From Coptis chinensis (lineage: Eukaryota; Streptophyta; Magnoliopsida; Ranunculales; Ranunculaceae), in contig CM027378.1 of NCBI GenBank assembly GCA_015680905.1, positions 88,255,501 through 88,319,500 of the forward strand: a stretch of DNA of 64,000 nt, in the 5' to 3' direction. A program made the translations under genes and the position numbers. How positions within the stretch are numbered: position 1 is the stretch's first letter; each line of letters starts with the position of its first letter. The notes beneath the pieces are model-generated. The model ran no database searches. It saw nothing but the letters and a program-made list of their open reading frames with translations, and was not told the origin of the DNA. Shown here piece by piece: positions 46,484 through 57,040 of the stretch.

Positions 46484-48677
46484 TTGTGTGAGATGGTTGA
46501 GAGTGATAATGAAGGCGAGGCGGCTGAGGGGGCTAGCAGTGAGGAAGATGTGGCTCGATCTGCGTCTGTAGCTGCTGAGGCTAGCACTTCAGGTCGCGGT
46601 GAGGGTCGCCGCCTTCGAAATGCCCCTTCTGGGTGGATAAACGAGCTTTGAGGGCGTTCCCATATCTGAGAAAGAAATATGGGATAACCATAAGCAATCT
46701 GGAGATCCATGAGCCTGAGCGGAACGCTTTGGTTTTTAGTGATAGGTACACCCCACCAAATCATGGGGTAATCATTTGTGAGGGACAGCAGAGGGCTTAT
46801 GGCGATACACCGCTCTCCAAGCTGGTTTGCGAGTTCCTGAACCGTTGTGGCAAGGCTCCTGTTCAGTTTGTGGGGAACACGTGGCGATTATTTAAGGTTT
46901 TTGACCTCTTGAACGCCAGTGGTGAGTACCGAATCGAGGTCGCTGATGTGATCGAGCACTACCTCGTGAAGCGATCTAGGTCGCTGAACTTTAGCCTGCA
47001 AACGCGGGCGACGCTGTCGGGCGTTCTGGATGGTAAGAGTAATGAGTCGTGGGACAAACGACCTCTGCTGTTTGTAGGACGCTACTGTGCTAGCGGGTTC
47101 AGTGTGAACCATAAAATATGCAACTTTACTAGTGGGTAGCACCGCGTTGCCTGATTAGGTTAATTTGGTTTTGTTGAACTTTTACTGAAAATGTTGTTTT
47201 GTTGCCTATGCAGATATCCGCCTGAAAAAGGAGTCAAGTCGACAAGTGATCGAGAAGTTCGCTTGCTTGTCGCGAGACGAAAAACAGGCTAAGCTACCAG
47301 AAGTTGCGCATTTCTTTGAAGAGCACGGAGGACCTGCCATCCGGGAAAAAAGAGTAGAACAGAAGGCCCGAGCGCGGGGTAACTTGAGTGGGAATACGTC
47401 GAAGAAAGCTGTGATGGAGAAGCGTAAGAGCGATCCGGTGACGCGGGAAGACAGGCAACGGGGCCGTACTAGGGTGAAGCGACCCGTTGGAAGTGCTGGG
47501 GCTTCTGGGTCTGGAGCAGGGAAGGGGCGAGAGGAGCGACACTCTCTTTGACATCCCAGAGTATCGACCTGCGAAGGCTGCTCGGGTGGCTGAGACCGCA
47601 CTGGGTGGTGAAGTGCGAACTGGGGGAAGGGCGGCTCGCAACCCGAGGGCGAGGCCGATGCCCGACTTCAGCGTCCTAGGTGAGGACGCCCCTGAGGTTG
47701 CCCCGGAGGTCGCTCGACCTAGGGTTGTTGGAGATCCCTCTGGCAAGATGAAGGGAAAGGTTGGCGCAAGAGAGATCGGCGGTAAGGGCAATCCAAGATC
47801 TTGAAAAGGACGAAATTTGGAGCGCAACCTTGATGTGTACATTGATGAGGTAACTGGGAAGAAACGTTATGTGAAGAGGTCCGACTGCAGCTACAAGTCC
47901 GCCCCTATAGCTGCTTGCCTGTTGGAGGGGATGACCGTGGACGGTGATAGGAAGGACTTGGATGCTAAGGAGCTGGAGTCGAACCTGAGAGGGATGGACA
48001 AGGCGATGTGCCTGGTAAGTAACCATTGCGCTCTTTTTTTTGCTCCATGCTGTTGTTTGATAATAACGTGATATGTGGTGCGATCTGCTATACCGATCAC
48101 CGGGTACCGAAAATTTGAAGACGGCCGCCGACGCCAATTGGAGAAGGCGGACGTTGAGTCACTAAGGGACGAAATTGCTGAATCTGCGAAATGGTCCAAA
48201 GAGGCTGAGAAGGCTGAACTGGATGCTCTGAGGCCGCAGCTCACTGCCCCGACTCTGGAGAAGACCGCTGCTGTGAACGAGTCGATCGAGCTGAAGCATG
48301 AAATGGAGGTGTTGAGGGCTCAACTAGCCGTGGCGAACACTTATGCTGAGCGATGTAAGACTTCCACTCTACAAGCCAGAGAAGCCTATCTCGGTATCCG
48401 TGCTGAAGTGGAGGAGCTGGAAAGGAAAATGGACGACCTGCATGAGGAGCGGGAACGCCGGATTTTGGGCGAGCTCGAAGGCGAACTGCCTGAAGTGGCC
48501 GCTCCTGTTCCTGCAGTCGTGTCACCCTCCCTCGCTGGTCTGATGAGTGAAGCAAAATTCAAGGGTCCAAATATCTCCCCGGGTTGGTCTTTGAAGCCGT
48601 TGAAGGCCCCTCCGGTGATCCCACTCTCTCTGGTTTTGAATGTTACTCTTGGAGAAGATTTAGGTGAAAGTGTTTAG
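46484..48677 (+). pseudogene. antisense gene unit 1 in the Tat element ('putative gypsy-type transposon' protein, PF04195-like)
   Basis: ATG at 46484 starts an acidic region (MVESDNEGEAAEGASSEEDV). After a frame change near 46640 the conserved part follows: FPYLRKKYGITISNLEIHEP, TPLSKLVCEFLNRCGKAPVQ and FVGNTWRLFKVFDLLN...PLLFVGRY, the pattern of plant PF04195-type proteins. An intron ends at acceptor TTGCCTATGCAG (47213). Later exons give IEKFACLSRDEKQAKLPEVA, TGKKRYVKRSDCSYKSAPIA (47850-47920) up to donor CTG|GTAAGT at 48015, and a coiled-coil rich region at 48130-48480 (EELERKMDDLHEERERRI). Its function is unknown. Frame changes near 46640 and 47550 suggest it is broken. Confidence 0.6.
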
Positions 48678-49173
48678 AACATTTGTTTAGTGGATGCGGT
48701 TGTAATGGGCCTCTGGCCGTAAACAATAGAGCTGGTTTCCTAGGTTGACTTGGGCAGCTCGTTTTTTTCTTTGTTATTGATGACTCTGCTGGATGTTTAA
48801 TTGTGCTGGATTTCCTAAGTATTCTCAGCAGCACGGTTAATCTGTGAACTGGGGTGTCCTTGTTGTCGTTAGGTCGCTCCTTGTTTGAATGTGACTCTTA
48901 TTGCTTTTTCCCTTTATGCCTGGCCTTGTGTATGGGAGGAATGTTTATATTCGTAAGCGTGTGTCTGCCGTTGTGAACTAAGTGGTGCAGGTCGTTCATC
49001 TTGATGAGGACGCCGGGGCGTTCTGTACTCTGGGGCGGCCTGAGCTATGTTGCGTGTGTGGCACGTGTCGCGGTGTGGGCGGTCAGTGGGTATGAAATGA
49101 TGGCTGCCAAGTTGGCTGGCGTTTGGTGTCTCGATGCCATAATGGTGTGCCTTGGGAAGAGACGTTTCGTGAG
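48678..49173. other. spacer between antisense units
   Basis: The beginning (48700-48770) resembles the 3' flank of unit 2 at 50440-50530 through AGAGCTG-TTTTC-TAGG-TG and GGGCAGCTCG-TTTT/GAGCAGTTCG-TTTT. This supports duplication of a whole transcription unit including its 3' UTR. No coding is seen. Confidence 0.5.
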
Positions 49174-49181
49174 TATAAATA
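49174..49181 (+). promoter_or_regulatory. TATA box of antisense gene unit 2
   Basis: TATAAATA in the context CGTGAGTATAAATACGACCG. About 30 bp downstream a CT-rich leader starts (TTTCCTCTTCTTCCTACTGC). A leader intron with donor CTCAG|GTATG (49288) and acceptor TGTGCAG (49372) lies before the ATG at 49381. Confidence 0.6.
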
Positions 49182-49380
49182 CGACCGGTCTAGGGAGAGC
49201 AACGGCATTTGCCTTTCCTCTTCTTCCTACTGCGGCTGCTCTCCTTCTTACCTTCTTCGGCTTCTCTCTGTTTCGCTTTTTGCTCAGGTATGTTTTTCTA
49301 GCTTTCGTTTAGATTGTAGCCGTAGAGGTTACTGGTTGTTCTGAGCGTCTTCCTTTTGTTTTCTGTGTGCAGCTTTCATT

Positions 49381-50155
49381 ATGGCTCGGTGTGTGCCGTA
49401 CGTCAGAGGAGAAAGGAGTCTAGGAGTGAGTTCCCCTCTGCTCATGGAGGAGATGGAGTTCCGTCCTCATGTGCATGGGGACCGCGGTAAGAGGAAAGCT
49501 GTTGCATCTGGTGGCAAGAGGAGCAAACGATCCAAGGGGTCGGGTCGCTCGACGGGCGGCATTGTGTTCAGGTCGCCTCAGCGAGCGAAATGCTCCCATC
49601 GGGCTGCTGAGGGAAGCGACGACCTGGATCAAGGTCGTCACGTCGCTGGTGAGGGTTCGCTCCCTCGTGTTGGGGACGTGGGGAGCGAATTCTACTATGT
49701 AGGGAGAACGGGGAAGAAGCGTGCTGTAAAACGTTCTGATTGCAGCTTCCACTCGGCGCCCATAGCGACTAGCCTGCTGAAGGGGATCGTGTTAGATGGG
49801 GACCGAGCTGAAGTCGAGGATGAAGACATGGACACGCTGCTGGGGACTATGGATATGGCGAGTTGTTTGGTGAGTATTCCTCTATCAGCTTCGTCGCTTT
49901 GTTTCTTAAGTGATTCTGATTATGACTTCGTCCTTGTAGTTTCTGGCTGGGTATGATAAACTCAAGAACGCTGTGCAACATGCTGACACTGATGTTAACT
50001 CCCGGGTCGAGCTGGGATGCTTGCGAGCTGCCTGGGGGGCCGACAAGAGGAAACTAGACGCGATGATCGCTGGCACCGTCTTCTTGAGGGATGAGAACGC
50101 TAGATCGGTCACGCGATTTCTTGAAATGCAAAATGGAGGTGGCAGAAGTCACTGA
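49381..50155 (+). pseudogene. antisense gene unit 2 in the Tat element, related to unit 1
   Basis: ATG at 49381 (MARCVPYVRGERSLG) starts a basic region with a nuclear-signal-like GKRSKRSKGSG. It is followed by TGKKRAVKRSDCSFHSAPIA and LDGDRAEVEDEDMDTLLGTM, closely related to the unit 1 segment TGKKRYVKRSDCSYKSAPIA / VDGDRKDLDAKELESNLRGM. The intron donor TTG|GTGAGTAT (49869) is at the same place as in unit 1. After acceptor CCTTGTAG (about 49939) the next exon gives FLAGYDKLKNAVQHADTDVN and WGADKRKLDAMIAGTVFLRD to a stop at 50153. In another frame the sequence continues as VTEYAKRCQGVARKAQSAY to about 50369, so a frame change near 50130 may have shortened it. The PF04195 core is missing. Function is unknown; nucleic-acid binding is possible from its charge. 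Confidence 0.6.
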
Positions 50156-50859
50156 GTACGCTAAGCGATGTCAGGGAGTTGCTCGCAAAGCTCAAAGCGC
50201 GTATACTACGGCCTGTAATGAGTATGCCAAGCTGGACGAGAAGTATTGTCAGCTGACTAAGGCAGATGGGGATCAAGGGACGGGTATGCGCGTTGTTCTG
50301 CGAGCTGCGAGGCATGTTCCCTCGACTAGCACTGCTCCTCAGGACAAACATGTGGTTGATGCTCCGTGATGTTGATTTTGCTTCTTGGTAAGAAATTTTG
50401 TTCGTGTTTGTAATGATCCTGCTTGTTCTTTGCCCCTACGAGGGTTAAACATTAGAGCTGTGTTTTCAGGCTTGTCCTGAGCAGTTCGCTTTTATTCGAT
50501 ATAGAGAACTGGCTTCCACGAAAGTGGCAGTTCGTTAATTTTTCTTACTTTGTTCCCTGGTCCGATCTGGATTTCCTGGGTGCACCCAGCAAATCGGTGG
50601 TTTTGAACTGGTTATCTGAAACCTGCTGTATATTTCCATGGTAATTGTATGCTTAATGTTTTCCTTTTGCTTGATTGACTGTGACTATTGCTCGTGTATT
50701 TAGTTTATTGGGCTTGTCTCTGGGATGTGTTCTCATTAAGCGTTATACTTGTTTACTCTTGTTCGGAAGAGCGATCTAGGAGATGTAGGAGTCCAGCTAG
50801 TGTAGACTTAGGGGCTCGTGGCCTTGTGATTCCCTGAGGGCGGGTTGCTCACTGAGAGC

Positions 50860-51450
50860 GTTCTGCCGAGTTGATCTTAGGAATGTAGGTTCTCAACTTA
50901 GCCAGATTTGGAGAGGCGATAAGCCTGTAAGCTCCTGAGAGCGTGTGTAGCCCCTGGGGGCGTGCTGCTCCTGAGAGCATTCTCGCTGAGTTGATCCTAG
51001 GAGTATAGGTCCTCAACTTAGCGAGACTCGGAGAGGCGATGAGCCTGTAAGCTCCTGAGAGCGTTCTGCTCGCTTGAGAGCGTGTGTAGCCCCTGAGGGC
51101 GTGCTGCTCCTGAGAGCGTTCTCGCTGAGTTGATCCTAGGAGTATAGGTCCTCAACTTAGCGAGACTCGGAGAGGCGATGAGCCTGTAAGCTCCTGAGAG
51201 CGTTCTGCTCGCTTGAGAGCGTGTGTAGCCCCCCGGGCGTCTTTGCTCTGGTAGGCGTTCTCGCGAGTTGATCCTAGGAGTATAGGTCCTCAACTTAGCA
51301 AGACTCGGAGAGGCGATGAGCCTGTAAGCTCCTGAGAGCATTCTGCTCGCTTGAGAGCGTGTGTAGCCCCTGAGGGCATTCTCGCTGAGTTGATCCTAGG
51401 AGTATAGGTCCTCAACTTAGCGAGACTCAGAGAGGCGATGAGCCTGTAAG
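50860..51450. repeat. 120-139-bp tandem repeats, each with a hairpin
   Basis: GAGTTGATCCTAGGAGTATA with GGTCCTCAACTTAGCGAGAC begins at 50988, 51127, 51265 and 51387, with a more diverged copy near 50869. In each unit TCTCGCTGAGTTGA and TCAACTTAGCGAGA form a 14-bp stem with a 20-nt loop. Between hairpins runs GGCGATGAGCCTGTAAGCTC and CTGAGAGCGTTCTGCTCGCT. Confidence 0.93.
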
Positions 51451-51590
51451 GACGCGGTGCATATGGAGCTTGCGGTGCGAGCGGCGTGGTTTGGAGATGT
51501 GATTAGACCCGCACTTTATGATAACAATCTTGAGTGTCTTACAACTGAGCTTGTAATGAATGGAAACGTGAATCACAATACATAATACGA

Positions 51591-52757
51591 CTATTGGTAA
51601 AACTGCTTTAGCAAGTATGTATTCCAGGGTCGTGGTAGTGACTTCCCTTCCTGGGTTTTAATCCAATATGCTCCATTGCCAACGACGCGTTCCACTATGT
51701 AAGGGCCTTCCCACGTTGGTGCTAGCTTAGAGTCATCTTGAGTTTTCTTCAAAACTAGATCCCCAGGTTGAAAAGATCGAGGATGTACTCGTTTGTTGTA
51801 GGATCGCTTTAGGACTTGTTGGTAGGATGCTACTCTGATGGCTGCTAGGTCGCGCCGTTCCTCGAGGAGGTCGACCTCTCGAGATAAAACTAAGTCATTA
51901 AGGCCTGACTCGACAAGCTCAGATCGGGTTGTCGTGATTGTCAGCTCGGTGGGGATGACGGCTTCTGTGCCATAGCATAAGGAAAATGGCGATTCGCCGA
52001 TGCTGGAGCGAGCTGTGGTGCGGTGAGCCCATAATATGTTTTCGAGCTAATTTGGCCATTGGCTCTTGTTCTTCTCAATCTTTTTCTTCAAATTCTCTAG
52101 AATAGCTTTGTTGCTGGCCTCTGCCTGTCCATTGCTTTGAGCGTACTGGGGAGTGGAAAATGCATGAACTATCTTCCACTTGGCCAGGAACTCTCTGACC
52201 GTTTTGCCTTTGAACTGGGAGCCGTTGTCCATCACTAGTGTGTGTGGTAAGACGAATATGGTGATGATATGAGTCCAAATGAAATTCCTGACATGTGATT
52301 CTTTGACGTGTGCCAACGGAATTGCTTCGACCCACTTAGTGAAATAATCTGTGGCAGCAAGGACGAAGCGGAAGCCGGTGCTCTTTTGAGGGATAAATGG
52401 TCCCATAATGTCCATGCCCCACATGTGGAACGGCCAAGGGCTCACGATGTTGATCAATTCGCGGGCTGGCTGTATAATGTTGTGACCAAATGTTTGACAT
52501 TTGACACACTTGAGGACATACGATTTGGCATCAATCTGCATATGGGGCCAGAAGTATCCTTAGGAGATCGCTTTGTGGGCCAGTGAGCGACCTCCGGCAT
52601 GATTGCCACATTCTCCTACATGGATCTCAGCGAAGATTAACTGACCTTGCTCTGGACTGATGCACCTCAGATGAGGTCCTCCTGCGGACTTGCGGAATAA
52701 CCTGTTATTCAACAAACAATAGCTACGTGCCTGGTGTGGAACCTTTCTGGCTTTGGT
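51591..52757 (-). pseudogene. gypsy integrase fragment (Tat lineage)
   Basis: The minus strand codes for a zinc-binding region (HVGECGNHAGGRSLAHKA and CVKCQTFG), then the catalytic core with WGMDIMGPF, VMDNGSQF and SNGQAEASNK, so all three acidic residues of the DDE triad are present. The C-terminal part follows (ILWAHRTTARSSIGESPFSL, FQPGDLVLKKTQ, PTWEGPYIVERVVGNGAY) to a stop at 51591-51593. Two in-frame nonsense codons, TAA at 52560-52562 and TAG at 52047-52049, block it; otherwise the frame is intact. It is cut on its 5' side at 52757 by the Athila insertion. Confidence 0.9.
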
Positions 52758-53109
52758 ACTGATAAGTGCTCAAAAAGTGCTATTTAACCCTCGATTATGC
52801 CTCTTGTTTAGCTATCTTAGTGAACTAATAGTGTTTATAAGTTGTGTTTTAAGATTCTACAGGTGAAAAAGAGAGTTTTGTAGAATATTAGAGAAAATGG
52901 GGTAAAACGAAGCAATTCAGAGCATCAATGATCACATGGGAGGTCCGTGGACAATCATGGAGAAGGCCAAGGAATTGGAGCTATTAAATATGCGACTTGG
53001 ACCTATTTTAAAGTCTATTTGGAAGCCCAAGGCCAAAGGATTCGTTGCTTGGACCAAAGCCCGCAAAAGAGGATAGAAGGATAGAAGCGTAAGAGAGAAA
53101 ATCGGCTTA

Positions 53110-53240
53110 CGCTGGGACGCTGGGATCGAAGGCCCGTCGAGCGCATTGATTGCGTCACGATAGCGCGATAGATCGAGCCCGTCGACGCATTGATTAAGTC
53201 CGGGACGCATGGATAATGCGTCCGGACGCATGAATCGACA
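53110..53240. repeat. GC-rich palindromic segment in the Athila LTR
   Basis: GACGCATGGATAATGCGTCC with GGACGCATGAATCG and the repeated GCGCATTGATTGCGTCACG / CGACGCATTGATTAAGTC form overlapping inverted repeats of the core GACGCAT. The matching part of the right LTR (63785-63905) is rearranged by small indels. Confidence 0.8.
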
Positions 53241-53356
53241 ATCTTGTAGCCAATTCCTTCCGGTTTTGAAGACGAAGTCGGACTCTCGAAAAGAAACCTA
53301 TTTGTATTAGGAAACAAATGACGGTTTGGAATCCTTCTAGAACTCATTGTAACCCC

Positions 53357-53364
53357 TATAAATA
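53357..53364 (+). promoter_or_regulatory. TATA box of the Athila LTR
   Basis: TATAAATA in ACCCCTATAAATAGAGGACC, about 600 bp into the LTR, where the U3/R border is expected. AATAAA at 53441-53446 is a candidate polyadenylation signal. Confidence 0.65.
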
Positions 53365-54928
53365 GAGGACCTAAGTGCCTCATGTAATTTGCCAATTCAC
53401 TTATATTCTTGTCTCCTAACTTGAGGCGAGAGAGATTAATAATAAAAGATCGGTTTTAACTAGCCGAAGTCTTAATAAATTAGTCTTTCTAGTCTTATGT
53501 TCTTCAACTCTTCTTCTTCTCGCTCTTCGTGTTCTTCCTTCTATATGGAAGGCTAATCTTCTCCTTCAAGGGGAGGAGATGAAGCCAAGTTAAGGTTTAA
53601 TGATTCTTCCGGTTCATGGTGTTCTTCAATCGGGTTAGTTCTTTATGTTTGTAGTTATTAATTCCATTGCCCACACCGGGGATGGAAGTATAGAATAGGG
53701 TTTATGTTTTGCAATATTAATATCATGCTAGTGTTCTTTACTTTTCTTCTAGTAGTGTAATTCTTTAGAGTTAGGGAAGTATTCTTTGTGTTGCCTTAGA
53801 AGGGGTAGCTCGGGGGTGGTGGCTGCCTAGGGGAAGTATTCTTTGTGTTTGCCTTAAGTGGTGATTCATTGAATGGTCAGCCCTATTAGGAAGTACTCCT
53901 TGATGTTGCTCTTGGTAATACATTGAATGGCTGCCCGAGCTTACATAAAAGGAAAGAAGATATTAATAGCATAAACATAAGAACAATCTTAACTAGAGTT
54001 AATTGTTAACGATGTTTCATCCAAAGGGCATCGGCACTCGCCGATCGATTGCTAATTGTAGTCTACTTGTAAGAACAACCATGAAGCGTAAGGTCATAGA
54101 TTAAAAGTATTGGTGGATTCTAATCTCTTGAATTCTCTCTCTTATAAATTCTCAATAGTTTAGTTAGTTTAGCTTAGTTTAGCATTAGAATCTACAATCT
54201 CTACAACATTAGTTTTAATCCCTCAAACCCCTTTCCAGTCCTCGTCCTTCACATAACATACACTTAAAAGTGGAACGATACCTACTCATCCTTTACTTAG
54301 TGAGGGATAATTAGGTTTTGATATCGCTTCTCTTTTGTTCAACGATCATCATCTATCTACATCATCCATACACCATCTAAACACACAAAAAAGAGTGGTC
54401 AAAATCAAACATTTCGCCGCTTTTAAGTTGTTTATGTTTAACGCTTTTTCTTTCAAGATTAGAATTTTGGATATTGAGGTAATTTTAGCCGCGATCATCC
54501 ATCCTTTTAAGAAAGAAAGAAGCTTGAAGGACATCTCAAGACAAGATCTACCATCCAGGTTAGTCAAATCTTCATTCTTTTTATTGCTTTTTAGTATAGT
54601 TGCATCATAGTTTAGTTTTATTGCTTTCTAGTATAATTGCATTTAGGATCTTTTCAACAATTGAAGTTGTAAGCCAACACAGCGAAATATCAGACTCTAG
54701 TGTTTCTTGTCTGAATCTTGACAAACGGACTATCGCCCTCGTGCGTGGGTACTTAAGCAATCCAAGTGATTCACCATAACCCTAGAAGAGATAGCTTTAG
54801 ACAACGGGCGAGATACTAGCTGCAAAGCCCAACCCAGTTGAAGAAAAGTAGTTTTACATTCTAGTATAATTTAGAATAGTTGCATAGTAGGATAGTTTTT
54901 TTTATTTTTGCATAGAATTTTCTAGTGT

Positions 54929-56856
54929 ATGCCCCGTCGTCCATATCATCGTCTGGTAAGAACACAACAGTGGACAAGGTTTAACAACCGACTCACAAGA
55001 ATACTAGACGAGATTGATACAATGGCCGCAAGCAATGATGGAGGTGTTTTGGACACCAATAATCCTGAAGCTATCCCACCCATGCAAGCACAACAGAGGA
55101 AGAAGCTGAGCGATTTCTATTCGCCAATTATTGGAGAGCCACCCAAAGAGATTGTTTTTCCGAGAGACGGCGAAAGCTAATCAATTTGAACTTAGAGCAT
55201 CGGTAATCTCTATGCTTCCAAAGTTCAATGGTTCGCATAATGTTCAAATTTTATGTTCACATGAACAAATTTCTATCGACCTCTAACTTTCAAGAACCAA
55301 ATATCAAGGATGAGAGTATCAAGTTAATTCTTTTCCACTCTCCCTCGAAGGTAAAACATCCGAATGGTTAACCGCATTTACCGATCAATTCAATCAACAA
55401 CCGGGGAGAAGTTAAGAACAAAGTTTATGAACAAGTTCTACCCACCCCGTAAGATGATGCAATGCAGCAAGCCATCATCGCAATTTCAAAGGGAAGGTGG
55501 ATCAAGAATATCATCAAAGCCGGGAGAAATTCAATAATCTGCTAGTCTCATGTCCACATCATGGTTATGATAAGAGCACACCGCTCATTTTTTCTTCGAG
55601 GACTTTCTACTATGAACAAGCAGATGATACAATCCAATGCATCAAGGTAAGTTTACATCATTGGATGGAGAGGAAGCTTACAACTTTCTCGAGAATTTAG
55701 TCAAGACACTCAACAATGGAGTACTAGCAACGAGGACGGCTAGAGTGGAGGGTGCCAAGAAATTTGGCAACCAAATTCAAGAAGACCCAAATCAAGCAAT
55801 GCTATCAATTATGGCAAACCTATCAACAGGACTTGAAAATCTGAACAAGAAGTTTGATCGGTTCTCCATGAATCCTCCAAAACCAAACAATTTCCAAGCT
55901 AAACCTCACCATCCAAGCCTTGTTATACCATTTGTGAGCTATGTTCGATGAAGGCCACACCACCAAGAGAGTGTTCAGATTATCCGGATACTAATGCAGG
56001 CATGTAGTATCAACTCTTTAGGAAGAAATAACCCAGTTCAATCGGGGACAAAATTATTGGAAACCACAAAATACAAATCGAGGAATTTTCCTCCGTGATT
56101 CCAAAATCACCAAATCCGGTTTCGAATAACCCGATGATCGGTTCAAAACCGCCAAAGAACCATACATAAATCAACAATCATACCATAACCAGCAATACCA
56201 AGCCAACACAAACAGAGAGTTAGTACCAGATCTTATGAGTGGATATATTGCCCCTACGCCTCAGTCGAGCAAAGCAGTTATCCCACATCTGGAAGAAGCT
56301 ATCACCACCATTGTCAATGAGCTGAAACAGACAAATCAAAGAACCCGTTTAGAGAATAACTTTAGTGTCATTCAAGGCCGATAGGGCAAATCGCCGCCGC
56401 CTTGACGAGAAAGATCAAAAGGAGCATTACCAAGCCAGATTCGAGCCAAATCCGAAAGGAAGAGGTGTCCTGCAGGTGGATAACCTGGAGATTACTCAGT
56501 CGAATGCCCAAGTTAATTCTGTCACCACTCTGAGGTCAGGCAAGAAAGTTGATAACAAGATTGTCTATGAACCAGGAAAAGATTCTGCGGAGCCTAAGGT
56601 AACTTATGTCCCCACCATCCCACCCAGTTCTAACATTCCAGATATATCTAGTGTTGGCAACCCGGCAAGAAAAACTGCTGCAAAAGAAGTTGAAGGAACT
56701 ACTATGGAAGTAAGTAAGAAGAAGCCATCACGAGTGACTCCACCTGTCACTCCACTAATTGTTACCAAGCCAACCGAAGCCGAAAAAAGAGAACTGATTT
56801 TGAAGAATCCGCCAGCACCGTTTCCTTCAAAACTAGTGAATACCGAGAAAAGATGA
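54929..56856 (+). pseudogene. Athila gag, decayed
   Basis: It starts MPRRPYHRLVRTQQWTRFNN. Pieces in changing frames include DFYSPIIGEPPKEIVF, SMLPKFNGSH, FPLSLEGKTSEWLTAFTDQF and EYHQSREKFNNLLVSCPHHG. A broken zinc knuckle follows (CELC...GHTTK...C, 55935-55970), then the linker QVNSVTTLRSGKKVDNKIVY and LILKNPPAPFPSKLVNTEKR typical of Athila upstream of protease. At least five frame changes or stops occur. The protein would have formed the particle and bound RNA. Confidence 0.75.
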
Positions 56857-57040
56857 CCAAGATCTGAGGAGATTTGCGATGTATTTCAGAATTTACTGAT
56901 TAATATCCCATTTCGACCGCCATCAAGCAAGTTCCCTCGTATGCCAAGTTCCCCGAAAGATCTAGTAAAGAAGAAGACCAACATTCCGAAAAGAAGCTTT
57001 TATCGCCAAAGATGTTCATCGTACCTACGTAATCTATCGG

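Larger units (their letters stand above)
45373..52759 (-). mobile_element. Tat-lineage Ty3/gypsy element, partial, with antisense genes
   Basis: Read on the minus strand: an integrase fragment (52757-51591), a non-coding zone with tandem repeats (51450-50860), a zone holding two gene units on the opposite strand (50155-46484), then an LTR-like segment (about 46080-45373). Tat-lineage elements are known for long 3' regions after pol with tandem repeats and antisense genes, so this order fits. The LTR candidate carries a minus-strand TATA box. The 5' part (5' LTR, gag, protease, RT) is not in this window because an Athila element is inserted at 52760. Confidence 0.65.
52760..54411 (+). repeat. 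5' LTR of the Athila element
   Basis: The start is firm. The end is an estimate: AATCAAACA at 54411 is followed by TTTCGCCGCTTTTAAG, which may be a decayed TTTGGCGCCGTTGCC-type primer site. That gives about 1.65 kb, a normal Athila LTR length. The first 570 bp match the right LTR with several small indels. Confidence 0.6.

Noticed and set aside
46384..49752. Long minus-strand open frames opposite the antisense gene units
   Set aside because: They mirror the plus-strand coding frames, with Ser/Arg/Pro-rich shadow composition and no motif.
53015..53395. Minus-strand open frames in the Athila LTR
   Set aside because: They lie across the palindromic LTR segment and promoter; no protein family recognised.
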